Shown here piece by piece: positions 8,605 to 17,400 of a DNA stretch of 64,000 nucleotides. The notes under the pieces are model-generated. The model was not told the DNA's origin, did not search any database, and saw only the letters and a program-made list of their open reading frames with translations. Location of the stretch: NCBI RefSeq assembly GCF_001832885.1, contig NZ_MKIQ01000027.1, positions 310,001 to 374,000 of the forward strand. The letters run 5' to 3'. Each line of letters opens with the position of its first letter. Within the stretch, counting starts at the first letter, position 1. Position numbers and translations under genes: made by a program. Source of the DNA: Floricoccus penangensis. Lineage in GTDB: Bacteria > Bacillota > Bacilli > Lactobacillales > Streptococcaceae.

Positions 8605-10358
8605 AAACGTTCTCTTCTTTAAAAAGAATATGGGAGTATGTAAAACCTTATAAATTCTCATTCTTCTTAGTAATTTTATTTACAATTTTAACAGTAGTCT
8701 TTAGTGTTGCATCGCCTTATGCTACAGGTCTTCCAACATCTGAAATTGCTAGAAATTTAGCTGATGGTCAACCAATTAATTTTGACTACATTAAAAAGAC
8801 CTTAGTATTAATCTTTGCTCTTGGTATTTTATACGGGGCTTGCCAACTTATTTCAGGATTGCTTATCACTAGAGTAGTTCAAAAATCAATGAAGGACTTG
8901 CGTTCAGACATTGACACAAAAATAAATAAACTACCAGTTTCTTATTTTGATAAGAATCAACAAGGTGATGTTCTATCACGTATGACAAATGACGTTGATG
9001 CAGTATCTAACGCCTTTCAACAATCATTTATTGGAATTATCAATGCAATCTTAAGTATTGTAATGTCAGTTGCTATGATGTTCTACATAAATACAACAAT
9101 GGCGCTTTTGGCTATTCTAATGATTCCTGCATCAATTCTTATTTCTAGATTCATTGTTAAACGTTCACAAAAGTATTTCCAAAGTATGCAAGATTCATTG
9201 GGAAGCCTAAATGGATATGTTCAAGAAACAATGACTGGTTTTAATGTAATTAAAGCATTTGGGCAAGAGAAGAAGAGTCTAAATGATTTTAAAAAGGTTA
9301 ATCATAGCTTAAGAGAAAATGGATTTAAAGCATCATTTATTTCTGGTCTTATGATGCCACTCGTCCAACTTACTGCTTATCTTGCATATGTTGTAATCGC
9401 AGTAGTAGGTGGTCTTTATGTAATTGGTGGAGTGATACTTGTTGGTCAACTTCAAGCCTTTATCCAATATATTTGGCAAGTAAGTCAGCCAATGGGGAAT
9501 ATCACGCAACTTTCATCAGTTCTACAAAGTGCAGCCGCAGCATCAAGTCGTGTATTTGCTCTTTTAGATGAACCAGACGAAGTTGAAATTAAAAATCCAG
9601 TTGCTTTACCTGAAAAGACTGATGGTAATGTAACTTTTGAGAATGTAAGTTTCTCATATTCACCAGATAAACCACTAATTGAAAATCTTAATTTTTCAGT
9701 AAAAGCTGGTCAAACAATAGCAATCGTTGGTCCAACAGGTGCTGGTAAAACAACTTTAATTAACCTTCTTATGCGATTTTACGATGTTAATTCAGGAGCT
9801 ATAAAGATTGACGGTATTGATACTAAGACAATGAAAAGAAGTGACGTTCGTTCAATGTTTGGGATGGTACTTCAAGATGCTTGGCTTTATGAAGGTACAA
9901 TAGCAGATAATATTCGCTTTGGGAAACTTGACGCTAGTGACTATGAAGTAGTTGATGCTGCTAAAACAGCCAATGTTGACCACTTCATTCGTACTATGCC
10001 AGAAGGTTACGAGATGTTAATTAACTCAGAAGGTGATAATGTCTCTCAAGGACAAAAACAACTTTTGACTATCGCTCGTGCCGTAATATCAGATCCTAAG
10101 ATTCTTATTTTGGATGAAGCTACAAGTTCAGTTGATACTCGACTTGAAGTATTAATTCAAAAGGCAATGGACAAGGTAATGGAAGGACGAACAAGTTTTG
10201 TTATCGCCCACCGTCTATCAACAATCCGTGATGCTGACTTGATTCTAGTAATGAAGCAAGGATCAATCGTTGAACAAGGAACGCACGAAGAACTCCTAGC
10301 TCAAGGTGGCTTGTATAGTAATCTGTACAATAGTCAGTTTGCTGAAGAGGAAGAATAG
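8601..10358 (+). CDS. heterodimeric ABC multidrug exporter, canonical-site subunit (LmrD-like)
   Basis: A 585-residue half-transporter with a six-helix domain (residues about 15-310) and an ATPase domain with Walker A GPTGAGKTT, Walker B ILILDEATSSVD with the intact catalytic Glu, and switch VIAHRLSTI. The signature is VSQGQKQL rather than LSGGQ, so the composite site made with the partner's Walker motifs is weak, while the site using this subunit's Walker B and the partner's LSGGQ is active. That asymmetry fits an LmrCD/BmrCD-type heterodimer. ATGA overlap with the upstream gene indicates coupled translation. Confidence 0.94.
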   Translation: MKTFSSLKRIWEYVKPYKFSFFLVILFTILTVVFSVASPYATGLPTSEIARNLADGQPINFDYIKKTLVLIFALGILYGACQLISGLLITRVVQKSMKDLRSDIDTKINKLPVSYFDKNQQGDVLSRMTNDVDAVSNAFQQSFIGIINAILSIVMSVAMMFYINTTMALLAILMIPASILISRFIVKRSQKYFQSMQDSLGSLNGYVQETMTGFNVIKAFGQEKKSLNDFKKVNHSLRENGFKASFISGLMMPLVQLTAYLAYVVIAVVGGLYVIGGVILVGQLQAFIQYIWQVSQPMGNITQLSSVLQSAAAASSRVFALLDEPDEVEIKNPVALPEKTDGNVTFENVSFSYSPDKPLIENLNFSVKAGQTIAIVGPTGAGKTTLINLLMRFYDVNSGAIKIDGIDTKTMKRSDVRSMFGMVLQDAWLYEGTIADNIRFGKLDASDYEVVDAAKTANVDHFIRTMPEGYEMLINSEGDNVSQGQKQLLTIARAVISDPKILILDEATSSVDTRLEVLIQKAMDKVMEGRTSFVIAHRLSTIRDADLILVMKQGSIVEQGTHEELLAQGGLYSNLYNSQFAEEEE

Positions 10359-10375
10359 TGCAAGATATTGAATAT

Positions 10376-10409
10376 AAAAAAGAATCCACTCATGTGTGAT
10401 TCTTTTTTT
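10376..10409 (+). terminator. terminator of the ABC exporter operon
   Basis: AAAAAAGAATC pairs with GATTCTTTTTTT across a short CACTCATGTGT loop that can itself form a CAC/GTG pair. The T-run follows directly. Confidence 0.85.
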
Positions 10410-10646
10410 GATTTTTAAAATTTTTCAATTACTTATAGTATAAAAATTTAATTACTTTCTATGAAGAATGAGAATTTATCTAATTAAAATTAGTTATATA
10501 GTAGGTAATATAAAATATATTTATTGATATTCTATTTTAGTTATGATGATAGTTTGTATGCTAAATGAATATGAATCATTATCTTTATTTAAATAAAATA
10601 AAATAATATACATATATTTATTAAAAATAATATTTTATAAAAAATG
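10410..10646. other. AT-rich spacer, nothing recognised
   Basis: After the exporter terminator the sequence is almost pure A/T with stops in all frames and no open frame of note, no repeat and no convincing structured element. It marks the left edge of the accessory segment that runs to about 13.7 kb. Confidence 0.5.
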
Positions 10647-10674
10647 TTGAGCATCTGTTTTTATCTGTTATAAT
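10647..10674 (+). promoter_or_regulatory. promoter of the 10.7-13.6 kb accessory operon
   Basis: TTGAGC (10647-10652) and TATAAT (10669-10674) are separated by 16 bases. This is the best promoter upstream of the relic gene and the ABC operon. No equally good promoter is seen directly before the ATPase gene at 11068. Confidence 0.6.
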
Positions 10675-10744
10675 AAAGAAGAGTTTACGGTAGTATAATT
10701 TTCAACTGCGAATCATTTTTGAATTTTTTTGAATTCAAAGTATC

Positions 10745-11014
10745 GAAGATCTATTTATTCTGAATGGTGTTACATCAAGTATAATAAAATTTTTATGAAA
10801 CGATTTTGAAAATGTAAATATTTTAAACAAAATTGATTGGAATACGTTAAGTGGAAGTGCTGAAATTATTATAATAAATAGAAGTAATAAAGAATTGAAA
10901 TTTTAAAAAGTATTTGTATTAGAAACTATTAAAAATAACGAATAATATAAGTATACAGATGTTTCAATTGATAGTATTGATACTATGCAAATTAGAATTC
11001 GATTAAGTAAATGA
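10745..11014 (+). pseudogene. gene relic with three in-frame stops
   Basis: One frame reads as plausible protein for 90 codons (FILNGVTSSIIKFL, then WNTLSGSAEIIIINRSNKEL, then KYTDVSIDSIDTMQIRIRLSK). It is interrupted by TGA at 10796-10798, TAA at 10904-10906 and TAA at 10943-10945, and ends with TGA at 11012-11014. There is no start codon with a ribosome site. The alternating hydrophobic pattern near the end suggests a beta-sandwich, possibly a carbohydrate-binding type domain, but I do not recognise the family with confidence. It sits between a good promoter and the ABC operon, so it may be the dead first gene of that operon. Confidence 0.5.
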
Positions 11015-11067
11015 CTTTGTAAGCATATATGAGATTCTAAATTTTTAAGTATTAGAGGAGATTAGCA

Positions 11068-11955
11068 ATGATTTTTGAGTGCCAAAATTTACAAATGACA
11101 TATCCAAATTGTAAAAATACTACATTACATAACATAAGTACCGAAATTTATGAAGGTCAGATTATTGGATTAGTTGGTCATAACGGCGCAGGAAAAACGA
11201 CATTGATAAAAATAATATGTGGACTTATTACCCCATCTAGTTTTGATAAGCTTTATATTAATAAAAATATAAAAAAATCAATAATATTAAATGCAAATCA
11301 ATTATATGATGATTTAACTATATTAGAAAATATCAAGTTTTATTTTTCACTTTACAATAAAAGGTTTGACGCTGATGAAGTTGATTTATATTTGAAAAAA
11401 ATAATGTTATATGACTACAAGGATTATTTAGTCTCATCTCTATCAACTGGACAAAAACAAAAAGTTAATCTTGTGAGGACTCTTCTTGTTGATTCAAGAC
11501 TATTAGTTTTAGACGAACCAACTAGTGGTTTAGATCCAATATCTCGCTTTGAGTTTCATCAATTACTTCTGTCTATTGCACATGAAAAAAAATTGACAAT
11601 TATATTTTGTAGCCATATTATTTCAGAAATTGAAAAAATGTGCTCTGATATTTGGATGTTACATGGGGGTGAGATCGTTAAAAAAGATAAGATTGAAAAT
11701 ATTTTTAATGAGTATACTGAATATGTTTTAGAAGTTGAGATATCAAATAACAATAATGAGATGATTTCTTTAATTGAATCACTTCCAAAAGAAATGTACG
11801 TAAAAACTCTTTTACTTGATAAAATTATATACATTATTCAGGAATGTGATTTGAGACAAGAAGATATACAAGCTTATGATTTAGAGTCTTTTACAAAACG
11901 AAAAACAACTTTAGAAGATATTTATCTCTTTATAAATAGGAGTACATATGTTTAA
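11068..11955 (+). CDS. ABC transporter ATP-binding protein (ABC-2/LanF-like)
   Basis: A 295-residue ATPase with Walker A GHNGAGKTT (about residues 37-45), signature LSTGQKQK, Walker B LLVLDEPTSGLD and switch FCSHIISEIE. The C-terminal 80 residues resemble the extension of DrrA/CcmA-type ATPases. The region where the Q-loop Gln is expected reads ILNANQLYDDLT, which is not the usual LPQ pattern; non-canonical Q-loops are known in lantibiotic immunity LanF proteins, but the match is not exact. AGAGGAG precedes the ATG at 11068. The gene overlaps the first permease gene by 8 bases. Substrate unknown; peptide export or self-protection is inferred from context. Confidence 0.9.
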   Translation: MIFECQNLQMTYPNCKNTTLHNISTEIYEGQIIGLVGHNGAGKTTLIKIICGLITPSSFDKLYINKNIKKSIILNANQLYDDLTILENIKFYFSLYNKRFDADEVDLYLKKIMLYDYKDYLVSSLSTGQKQKVNLVRTLLVDSRLLVLDEPTSGLDPISRFEFHQLLLSIAHEKKLTIIFCSHIISEIEKMCSDIWMLHGGEIVKKDKIENIFNEYTEYVLEVEISNNNNEMISLIESLPKEMYVKTLLLDKIIYIIQECDLRQEDIQAYDLESFTKRKTTLEDIYLFINRSTYV

Positions 11956-12661
11956 TTTATTTTTAAAAATTACATATAGAAATAAATGGAATCTATTTAA
12001 AATTTATTTTTTAGTGCCATTTTCGCAAATTTTACCGATTATTGTGCTTTCAAACTTTTTGGTTCCAAAATATAATGATAAAATCCTATATGGAATGATG
12101 GTCTGGGGAGGATTCTACTCAACATTATTTGAAATCATGAATTCTAGAATTGAAAGGTTCAACAGTAATAAAGTTGCTGATGTCTTTCTAAGTGGTAACT
12201 CTATTTTAAAATACAATTCTTATGAGATACTAGCAATAAATTTTATTTTTGTGCCATCAAATATTTTAATTGCTTTGTTTTTATCAAAAATATTCGAAGT
12301 GGAAATCAGTATGAAAATAATTTTTTTGTTATTTATATTGTTAACAATAAATAACCTAATATGTGGAATATTTATACTATCTCTTCAACTTGTTTTTAAA
12401 AACTATTTTAATAAAGTGAATTTATTAATGGACTTACTTTATTTAATATCAGGTGTTGTGATACCTTTGACTACTTATCCAATTTTTTTACAAATATTAT
12501 CTTTAATGTTTCCAATAACTAATATTATTCAATATTTGTATAGCCAAGACTGGAAATATTTATTATTTTATATTATGTCTGCGATTTTTAGTGTATTTAT
12601 AGGTAAACTTTTATTCCAAAAAAGTTTAAAAAAATATAGATTAAGAGGAAATATAAATTAA
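11948..12661 (+). CDS. ABC-2 type permease, first subunit
   Basis: A 237-residue integral membrane protein with about six hydrophobic segments and a short basic C-terminus. There is no ATPase motif and no signal peptide. Size and placement directly after an ABC ATPase fit one half of an ABC-2 type or LanE/LanG-like permease pair. It is coupled to its neighbours at both ends: 8-base overlap with the ATPase gene, and its stop shares a base with the start of the next permease gene. It is strongly AT-rich compared with the housekeeping genes. Confidence 0.78.
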   Translation: MFNLFLKITYRNKWNLFKIYFLVPFSQILPIIVLSNFLVPKYNDKILYGMMVWGGFYSTLFEIMNSRIERFNSNKVADVFLSGNSILKYNSYEILAINFIFVPSNILIALFLSKIFEVEISMKIIFLLFILLTINNLICGIFILSLQLVFKNYFNKVNLLMDLLYLISGVVIPLTTYPIFLQILSLMFPITNIIQYLYSQDWKYLLFYIMSAIFSVFIGKLLFQKSLKKYRLRGNIN

Positions 12662-13401
12662 TGAGAGCAGTATTATTAAAATTAATTTTTTATTATAAAA
12701 GAAATTTCTTCGAGCTACTTTCTGTCATGATTCGAATATTTATTAGCTTTTTTCCTATTTTAATACTTTCCAGCCTTTCAAAAAAAGCAGAAATAATGCC
12801 ATTTATTATTGTATCTTTCATGATAATTGCTTTTGTTTCTGATTTAGTAGTTGGAGCAGTTTTTATATTTTACGGTGATTTTATTTCATACAAATTTATT
12901 GATTATAAATTATCTAAAATTAGTATTTCAAAATACTTATTAGTTACAATGTTATTCAGAGGTTTTTTTTCTTTAATTAGTGTGATTATTAGTTCAATAT
13001 TATGGTGTAAAATATTTGATATTAATATTCATGTTATTTCGAATAGAATATATATTTCTATGATAATAATACCAGTGCTATTTATTTTCATATTCTCATT
13101 TATTGTTTTTGGAGTGTATCTTACATATAAAACAAATAGATTTTCTTTTGTTACATTTATTTTAAATATGGTATTTATATTCTGTGGGTTTTATTCACCA
13201 GTCAATTTCAGAAATGAATTACTATCAAAAATTTTTAACATTAATATTTTTTCATTTTTGATAACTGCAATAAGATCTTTATTTTTTGAAAGTTATATTG
13301 TAGTACTTAACTATACAAATGTATTTTTAATAATTAGCCAAATTCTATTGCTTATTTACTTTTCTTATAAAATCATCAATTACTTAAATATTAATGTTTA
13401 A
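12661..13401 (+). CDS. ABC-2 type permease, second subunit
   Basis: A 246-residue membrane protein with about six hydrophobic spans and an N-terminal basic stretch. It shows no clear sequence resemblance to the preceding permease by eye, so the pair would form a heterodimeric channel. The ATG at 12661 overlaps the TAA of the upstream gene (TAATG). A small Cys-containing peptide gene begins 32 bases after its stop and seems to belong to the same transcript. The gene is very AT-rich, in keeping with an accessory origin. Confidence 0.77.
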   Translation: MRAVLLKLIFYYKRNFFELLSVMIRIFISFFPILILSSLSKKAEIMPFIIVSFMIIAFVSDLVVGAVFIFYGDFISYKFIDYKLSKISISKYLLVTMLFRGFFSLISVIISSILWCKIFDINIHVISNRIYISMIIIPVLFIFIFSFIVFGVYLTYKTNRFSFVTFILNMVFIFCGFYSPVNFRNELLSKIFNINIFSFLITAIRSLFFESYIVVLNYTNVFLIISQILLLIYFSYKIINYLNINV

Positions 13402-13433
13402 ATAATCAATTAACATGAAATAAGGTAATGAAT

Positions 13434-13565
13434 ATGGAAAAGGATATTTTGAAAAATAATGAAGAAAAGCATAATAATTCAGTTGTTAAGCCTTCAATTG
13501 TTAAGATTGATAATGAGTTGCTAAAATCGTCTATTATTATGTCATCTTGTCATTGTATTAATTAA
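13434..13565 (+). CDS. 43-residue peptide ending in SSCHCIN, possible secreted or modified peptide
   Basis: The ATG at 13434 has TAAGGT 7 bases upstream. The product is 43 residues: a charged N-terminal part (residues 1-31: MEKDILKNNEEKHNN, then SVVKPSIVKIDNELLK) and a short tail SSIIMSSCHCIN. The tail carries both Cys (39, 41) and four Ser (32, 33, 37, 38). That leader/core look, plus position as the last gene of an ATPase-permease-permease operon and directly before a terminator, suggests a RiPP precursor, a small bacteriocin or a signalling peptide. No double-Gly site and no modification enzyme are seen in the window. A non-functional small open frame is the main alternative. Confidence 0.5.
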   Translation: MEKDILKNNEEKHNNSVVKPSIVKIDNELLKSSIIMSSCHCIN

Positions 13566-13628
13566 TTGAATTTTAAATTTCGCGTATAATCTATCAATAA
13601 ATCCCAACTATCGAACATATGAATATAG

Positions 13629-13673
13629 AAACCCCCTAGAAACTTATTTATACTAAAGTTCTAAGGGGTTTTT
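13629..13673 (+). terminator. terminator closing the ABC/peptide operon
   Basis: AAACCCCCTAGAAACTT pairs imperfectly with AAGTTCTAAGGGGTTT, followed by a T-run at 13669-13673. It lies 63 bases after the peptide stop and directly before the convergent TetR gene. Confidence 0.8.
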
Positions 13674-13676
13674 ATG

Positions 13677-14291
13677 TTATTCTTCACGATTAATATTGAC
13701 ACCAAGAACTGTCAGATGTCCGTTACTTATAAGCTTGATCACCAAATGACTTAGATCCACGGGTTTCATAGCATTAGGATTTTTTATCCACCATTTAAGA
13801 GTAGAAATAAATATTCCTGAAATATAATATGCAACAAACTCAGTAGGAACAATAATATCATTTTCACGAACCTCAAGCTTATTAAATACTGTGGTATAAC
13901 GCTCTTTAAAATTATCCATAAGCTTGTTCAAAAGAAAATCTTCGTTTGTCGAGTCAATGACCACTTGAGCAACTTCAGGTTTCTCTTTGATAAATTGAAA
14001 AAACTTAGCTAAGACGATTTCAATTTCTCTTATATTAACATTTTCGCCTTCAATTACCTTTTCTTCATCTAAAAGTTTGGCCATATCTTTGAGAAAATAT
14101 TCTATCAGTTTCTCATACAAATCCTGTTTATCTTGGAAATGTGCATAAAAAGTAGCACGATTAATCATTGCTTCATCAGCGATTTCGCTAATGGTGATTT
14201 TGTCATATGTTTTATTACGTAAAAGACCGATAAATGCTGACATAATCATCTTATTTGTCCTTAAAACTCTCAAATCTTTTTTCTTTTTCAC
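13677..14291 (-). CDS. TetR/AcrR family regulator
   Basis: A 204-residue repressor-type protein. The N-terminal DNA-binding domain (residues about 8-60) has the TetR pattern TNKMIMSAFIGLLRNKTYDKITISEIADEAMINRATFYAHFQDKQDLYEKL. The rest is a helical ligand-binding and dimer domain. A clear GGAGATTGTCGTG region precedes the ATG on the minus strand. It is divergent from the giant dehydratase/activase gene, with 146 bases between the two starts and inverted repeats there, so it most likely controls that gene. The ligand is unknown. Confidence 0.93.
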   Translation of the reverse strand: MKKKKDLRVLRTNKMIMSAFIGLLRNKTYDKITISEIADEAMINRATFYAHFQDKQDLYEKLIEYFLKDMAKLLDEEKVIEGENVNIREIEIVLAKFFQFIKEKPEVAQVVIDSTNEDFLLNKLMDNFKERYTTVFNKLEVRENDIIVPTEFVAYYISGIFISTLKWWIKNPNAMKPVDLSHLVIKLISNGHLTVLGVNINREE

Positions 14292-14301
14292 GACAATCTC
14301 C

Positions 14302-14315
14302 TACAATGTGTTGTA
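14302..14315. promoter_or_regulatory. inverted repeat, candidate TetR operator
   Basis: TACAA-TGTG-TTGTA is a 14-base inverted repeat just upstream of the TetR start. A second one, TTGAT-N7-ATCAA, lies at 14336-14352. Both sit in the divergent promoter region and are the natural candidates for the TetR binding site. Confidence 0.4.
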
Positions 14316-14437
14316 TATCTAATATAGTATCAAAATTGATGGTTGCAATCAAATTATTGTAGTGTATTATTACTGATAAGAATTGAATGAATAGTAGTTT
14401 TAATACAATAGTTACGTGCTATATGAAAGGAAATATT

Positions 14438-17400
14438 ATGACTTACAAAGCTGGTATTGATGTTGGCTCAACTACAGTAAAGGTAGTTGTGTTTGACCAA
14501 GATTACAACTTAATTTTTTCACGCTATGAAAGACACTTCTCAGATGTGAAAGCAGCTACAGTTAAAGTATTAAAAGAATTAATAGAAGAAATTGATGACC
14601 TAGACCTTGAACTTTCAATTACAGGTTCTGGAGGAATGGGACTAGCGGATGTTATTGATGTTCCTTTTATCCAAGAAGTAATAGCTTCAACACTAACCAT
14701 TGAAAAATTTATTCCCCAAACTGATGTTATGATTGAACTTGGTGGTGAAGATGCTAAGATGACTTTCTTTGATGGAACGCTAGAACAAAGAATGAACGGA
14801 ACTTGTGCTGGTGGTACAGGTGCCTTTATTGACCAAATGGCAGCACTTTTAAAAACTGATGCCAGTGGTGTTAACGAACTAGCAAAAAATTATCAAAATA
14901 TCTATCCAATAGCTAGTCGCTGTGGTGTTTTTGCTAAAACAGATGTTCAACCTCTCTTAAATGAAGGGGTACGTAAAGAAGACATAGCTGCTTCGATATT
15001 CCAAGCAGTGGTTAATCAGACAATTGCTGGTCTTGCTGCAGGTCGTAAAATTCAAGGCAATATTGCCTTTCTAGGTGGACCACTATATTTCATGAGTGAG
15101 CTCCGCAGAAGATTTATTGAAACTTTGAATATTCAACCTGAGAATGTTGTCTTTCCTGAAAATCCTCAACTTTTTGTAGCCATGGGTGCAGCTCTTGATG
15201 ATGACACTGAACGTCCAGTAAGGAAAGTAACTGAGCTAATCCACAGTCTTGAAAATGATTCATCTGATAATCTCATTCCCCAAGATACTCTGGAATTACT
15301 TTTTGAGAATCAAGAAGAACTTGATGAATTTAGAGAACGTCATGCCAAAGCCAGTGCATCCTATAAAGATATAAATGAACATCATGGACCAGCCTACCTT
15401 GGTATTGATGCAGGTTCAACTACAAGTAAGGTTGTCTTAATAGACGAAGATGGGAATATTCTTTTTGACCATTATGGAAGTAATAATGGGGAGCCGCTTG
15501 AAAATGTTATTGCTGTTTTATCCCGTCTTTATAAGGAAATGCCAGAAGATGTATATATTGCAAAGTCTGCTGTAACTGGTTATGGTGAGCATTTACTTAA
15601 AAATGCACTGAAAGTTGACTATGGTGAAGTTGAAACAATGGCTCACTACAAGGCGGCTGATTATTTCCAACCCGGTGTTGATTTTATTCTTGACATTGGT
15701 GGTCAAGACATGAAGGCCATGAAGATTAAGGATGGAGCACTTTCAAGTATTCAACTTAATGAGGCATGTAGTTCTGGTTGTGGTTCATTTATCGAAACAT
15801 TTGCTCATTCATTGAAATATGATGTTAAGGACTTTGCACAAGTAGCATTACTTACTGAGCATCCAGTTGACCTTGGTTCTCGTTGTACTGTTTTCATGAA
15901 TTCAAAAGTGAAGCAAGTACAAAAAGAAGGAGCAACTGTAGGAGATATTTCTGCTGGGCTATCTTATTCAGTAATCAAAAATGCCCTTTATAAGGTAATA
16001 AAGGTTAAGCGTTCTGAAGAATTAGGTGAAAAAATTGTTGTTCAAGGGGGTACATTCTATAATGAAGCTGTCCTTCGTGCCTTTGAAAAAATAAGTGGAC
16101 GTGAGGTTGTTAGACCAAGCATTGCAGGTCTAATGGGGGCCTATGGTTGCGCACTAATTGCTCTTGAAAATGCTGATAATCAACCATCTGAAATTTTAGG
16201 TCTTAATGATTTAAATAAATTTGAAACTACTAAGGAATTTGTAAAATGTGGTCTTTGTGAGAATAACTGTAAGATGACTTTAACCGTCTTTAATGACGGA
16301 CGCAAGTTTGTATCTGGAAATCGTTGTGAACGTGGTGTAGAAAAAGCCATGGAAACAAAAATGGATAAGAAGGATAAAAAAGTTAATCTTGTTGATTACA
16401 AATATAAAAAGTTATTCAAATATAGAGGAATTCGTAAAAAAGATGCAATTAATGGCGAGATTGGAATTCCACGTGTTTTAAACATGTATGAAAATTATCC
16501 ATTATGGCATACTATTTTGTCTGATTTAGGTTTTCGAGTAGTTCTTTCACCAAGAAGTAGCAAGGAATTATATGAACAAGGGATTGAAACGATTCCATCA
16601 GACACAGTTTGCTATCCTGCAAAACTCTCTCATGGTCACATTATGAGTTTGATAAATAAGGGGATACCGACGATTTTTTATCCAAGTGTTCTTTATGAAA
16701 GACAAGAAGATGCGACTGCTCAAAATAATTATAACTGCCCAATTGTTCAGTCGTATCCAGAAGTCATCAAGAATAATGTTGATGAAATTCGTAATGGCAA
16801 TGTAAATTATATTCATCCTTTCATCAATCTTGCTGATGTACCAAGTATGACTAAAAATCTTTTTGAAGCCCTGTCAGATTTTGAACTTACAGAAGAAGAG
16901 GTTCAAAAGGCTGTTGTACACGGTTTTGAAGAACATGACTCATTCAAGGAAGACATTCGTAAGCAAGCTGAAGATTTACTGATGCAAGTTAACCTTAATG
17001 ACGAAAAAGCGATAGTTCTTTCAGGCCGACCATATCACTTGGACCCTGAAATAAATCACGGTATAGCTGATATTATGACTCAAGAAGGATTCCACGTCTT
17101 AACCGAAGATAGCATTTCTCAACTGGGTGATGTTGGTGGTTTGCGCGTTGTAAATCAGTGGGTATATCACTCAAGACTATATGCAGCTGCGCGCGTGGTT
17201 GCTAAAAATAAAAATTTAGAACTGGTGCAACTAAATTCATTTGGTTGTGGACTTGATGCCGTTACTACCGACCAAGTTGAAGAAATTATGGCTAAACATA
17301 ATAAACTTTATACAGTCCTTAAAATTGATGAAGGTTCAAATATGGGTGCCGTTAGAATTCGTCTTAGAAGTCTGAAAGCAGCAATCAAAGAGCGTGATAA

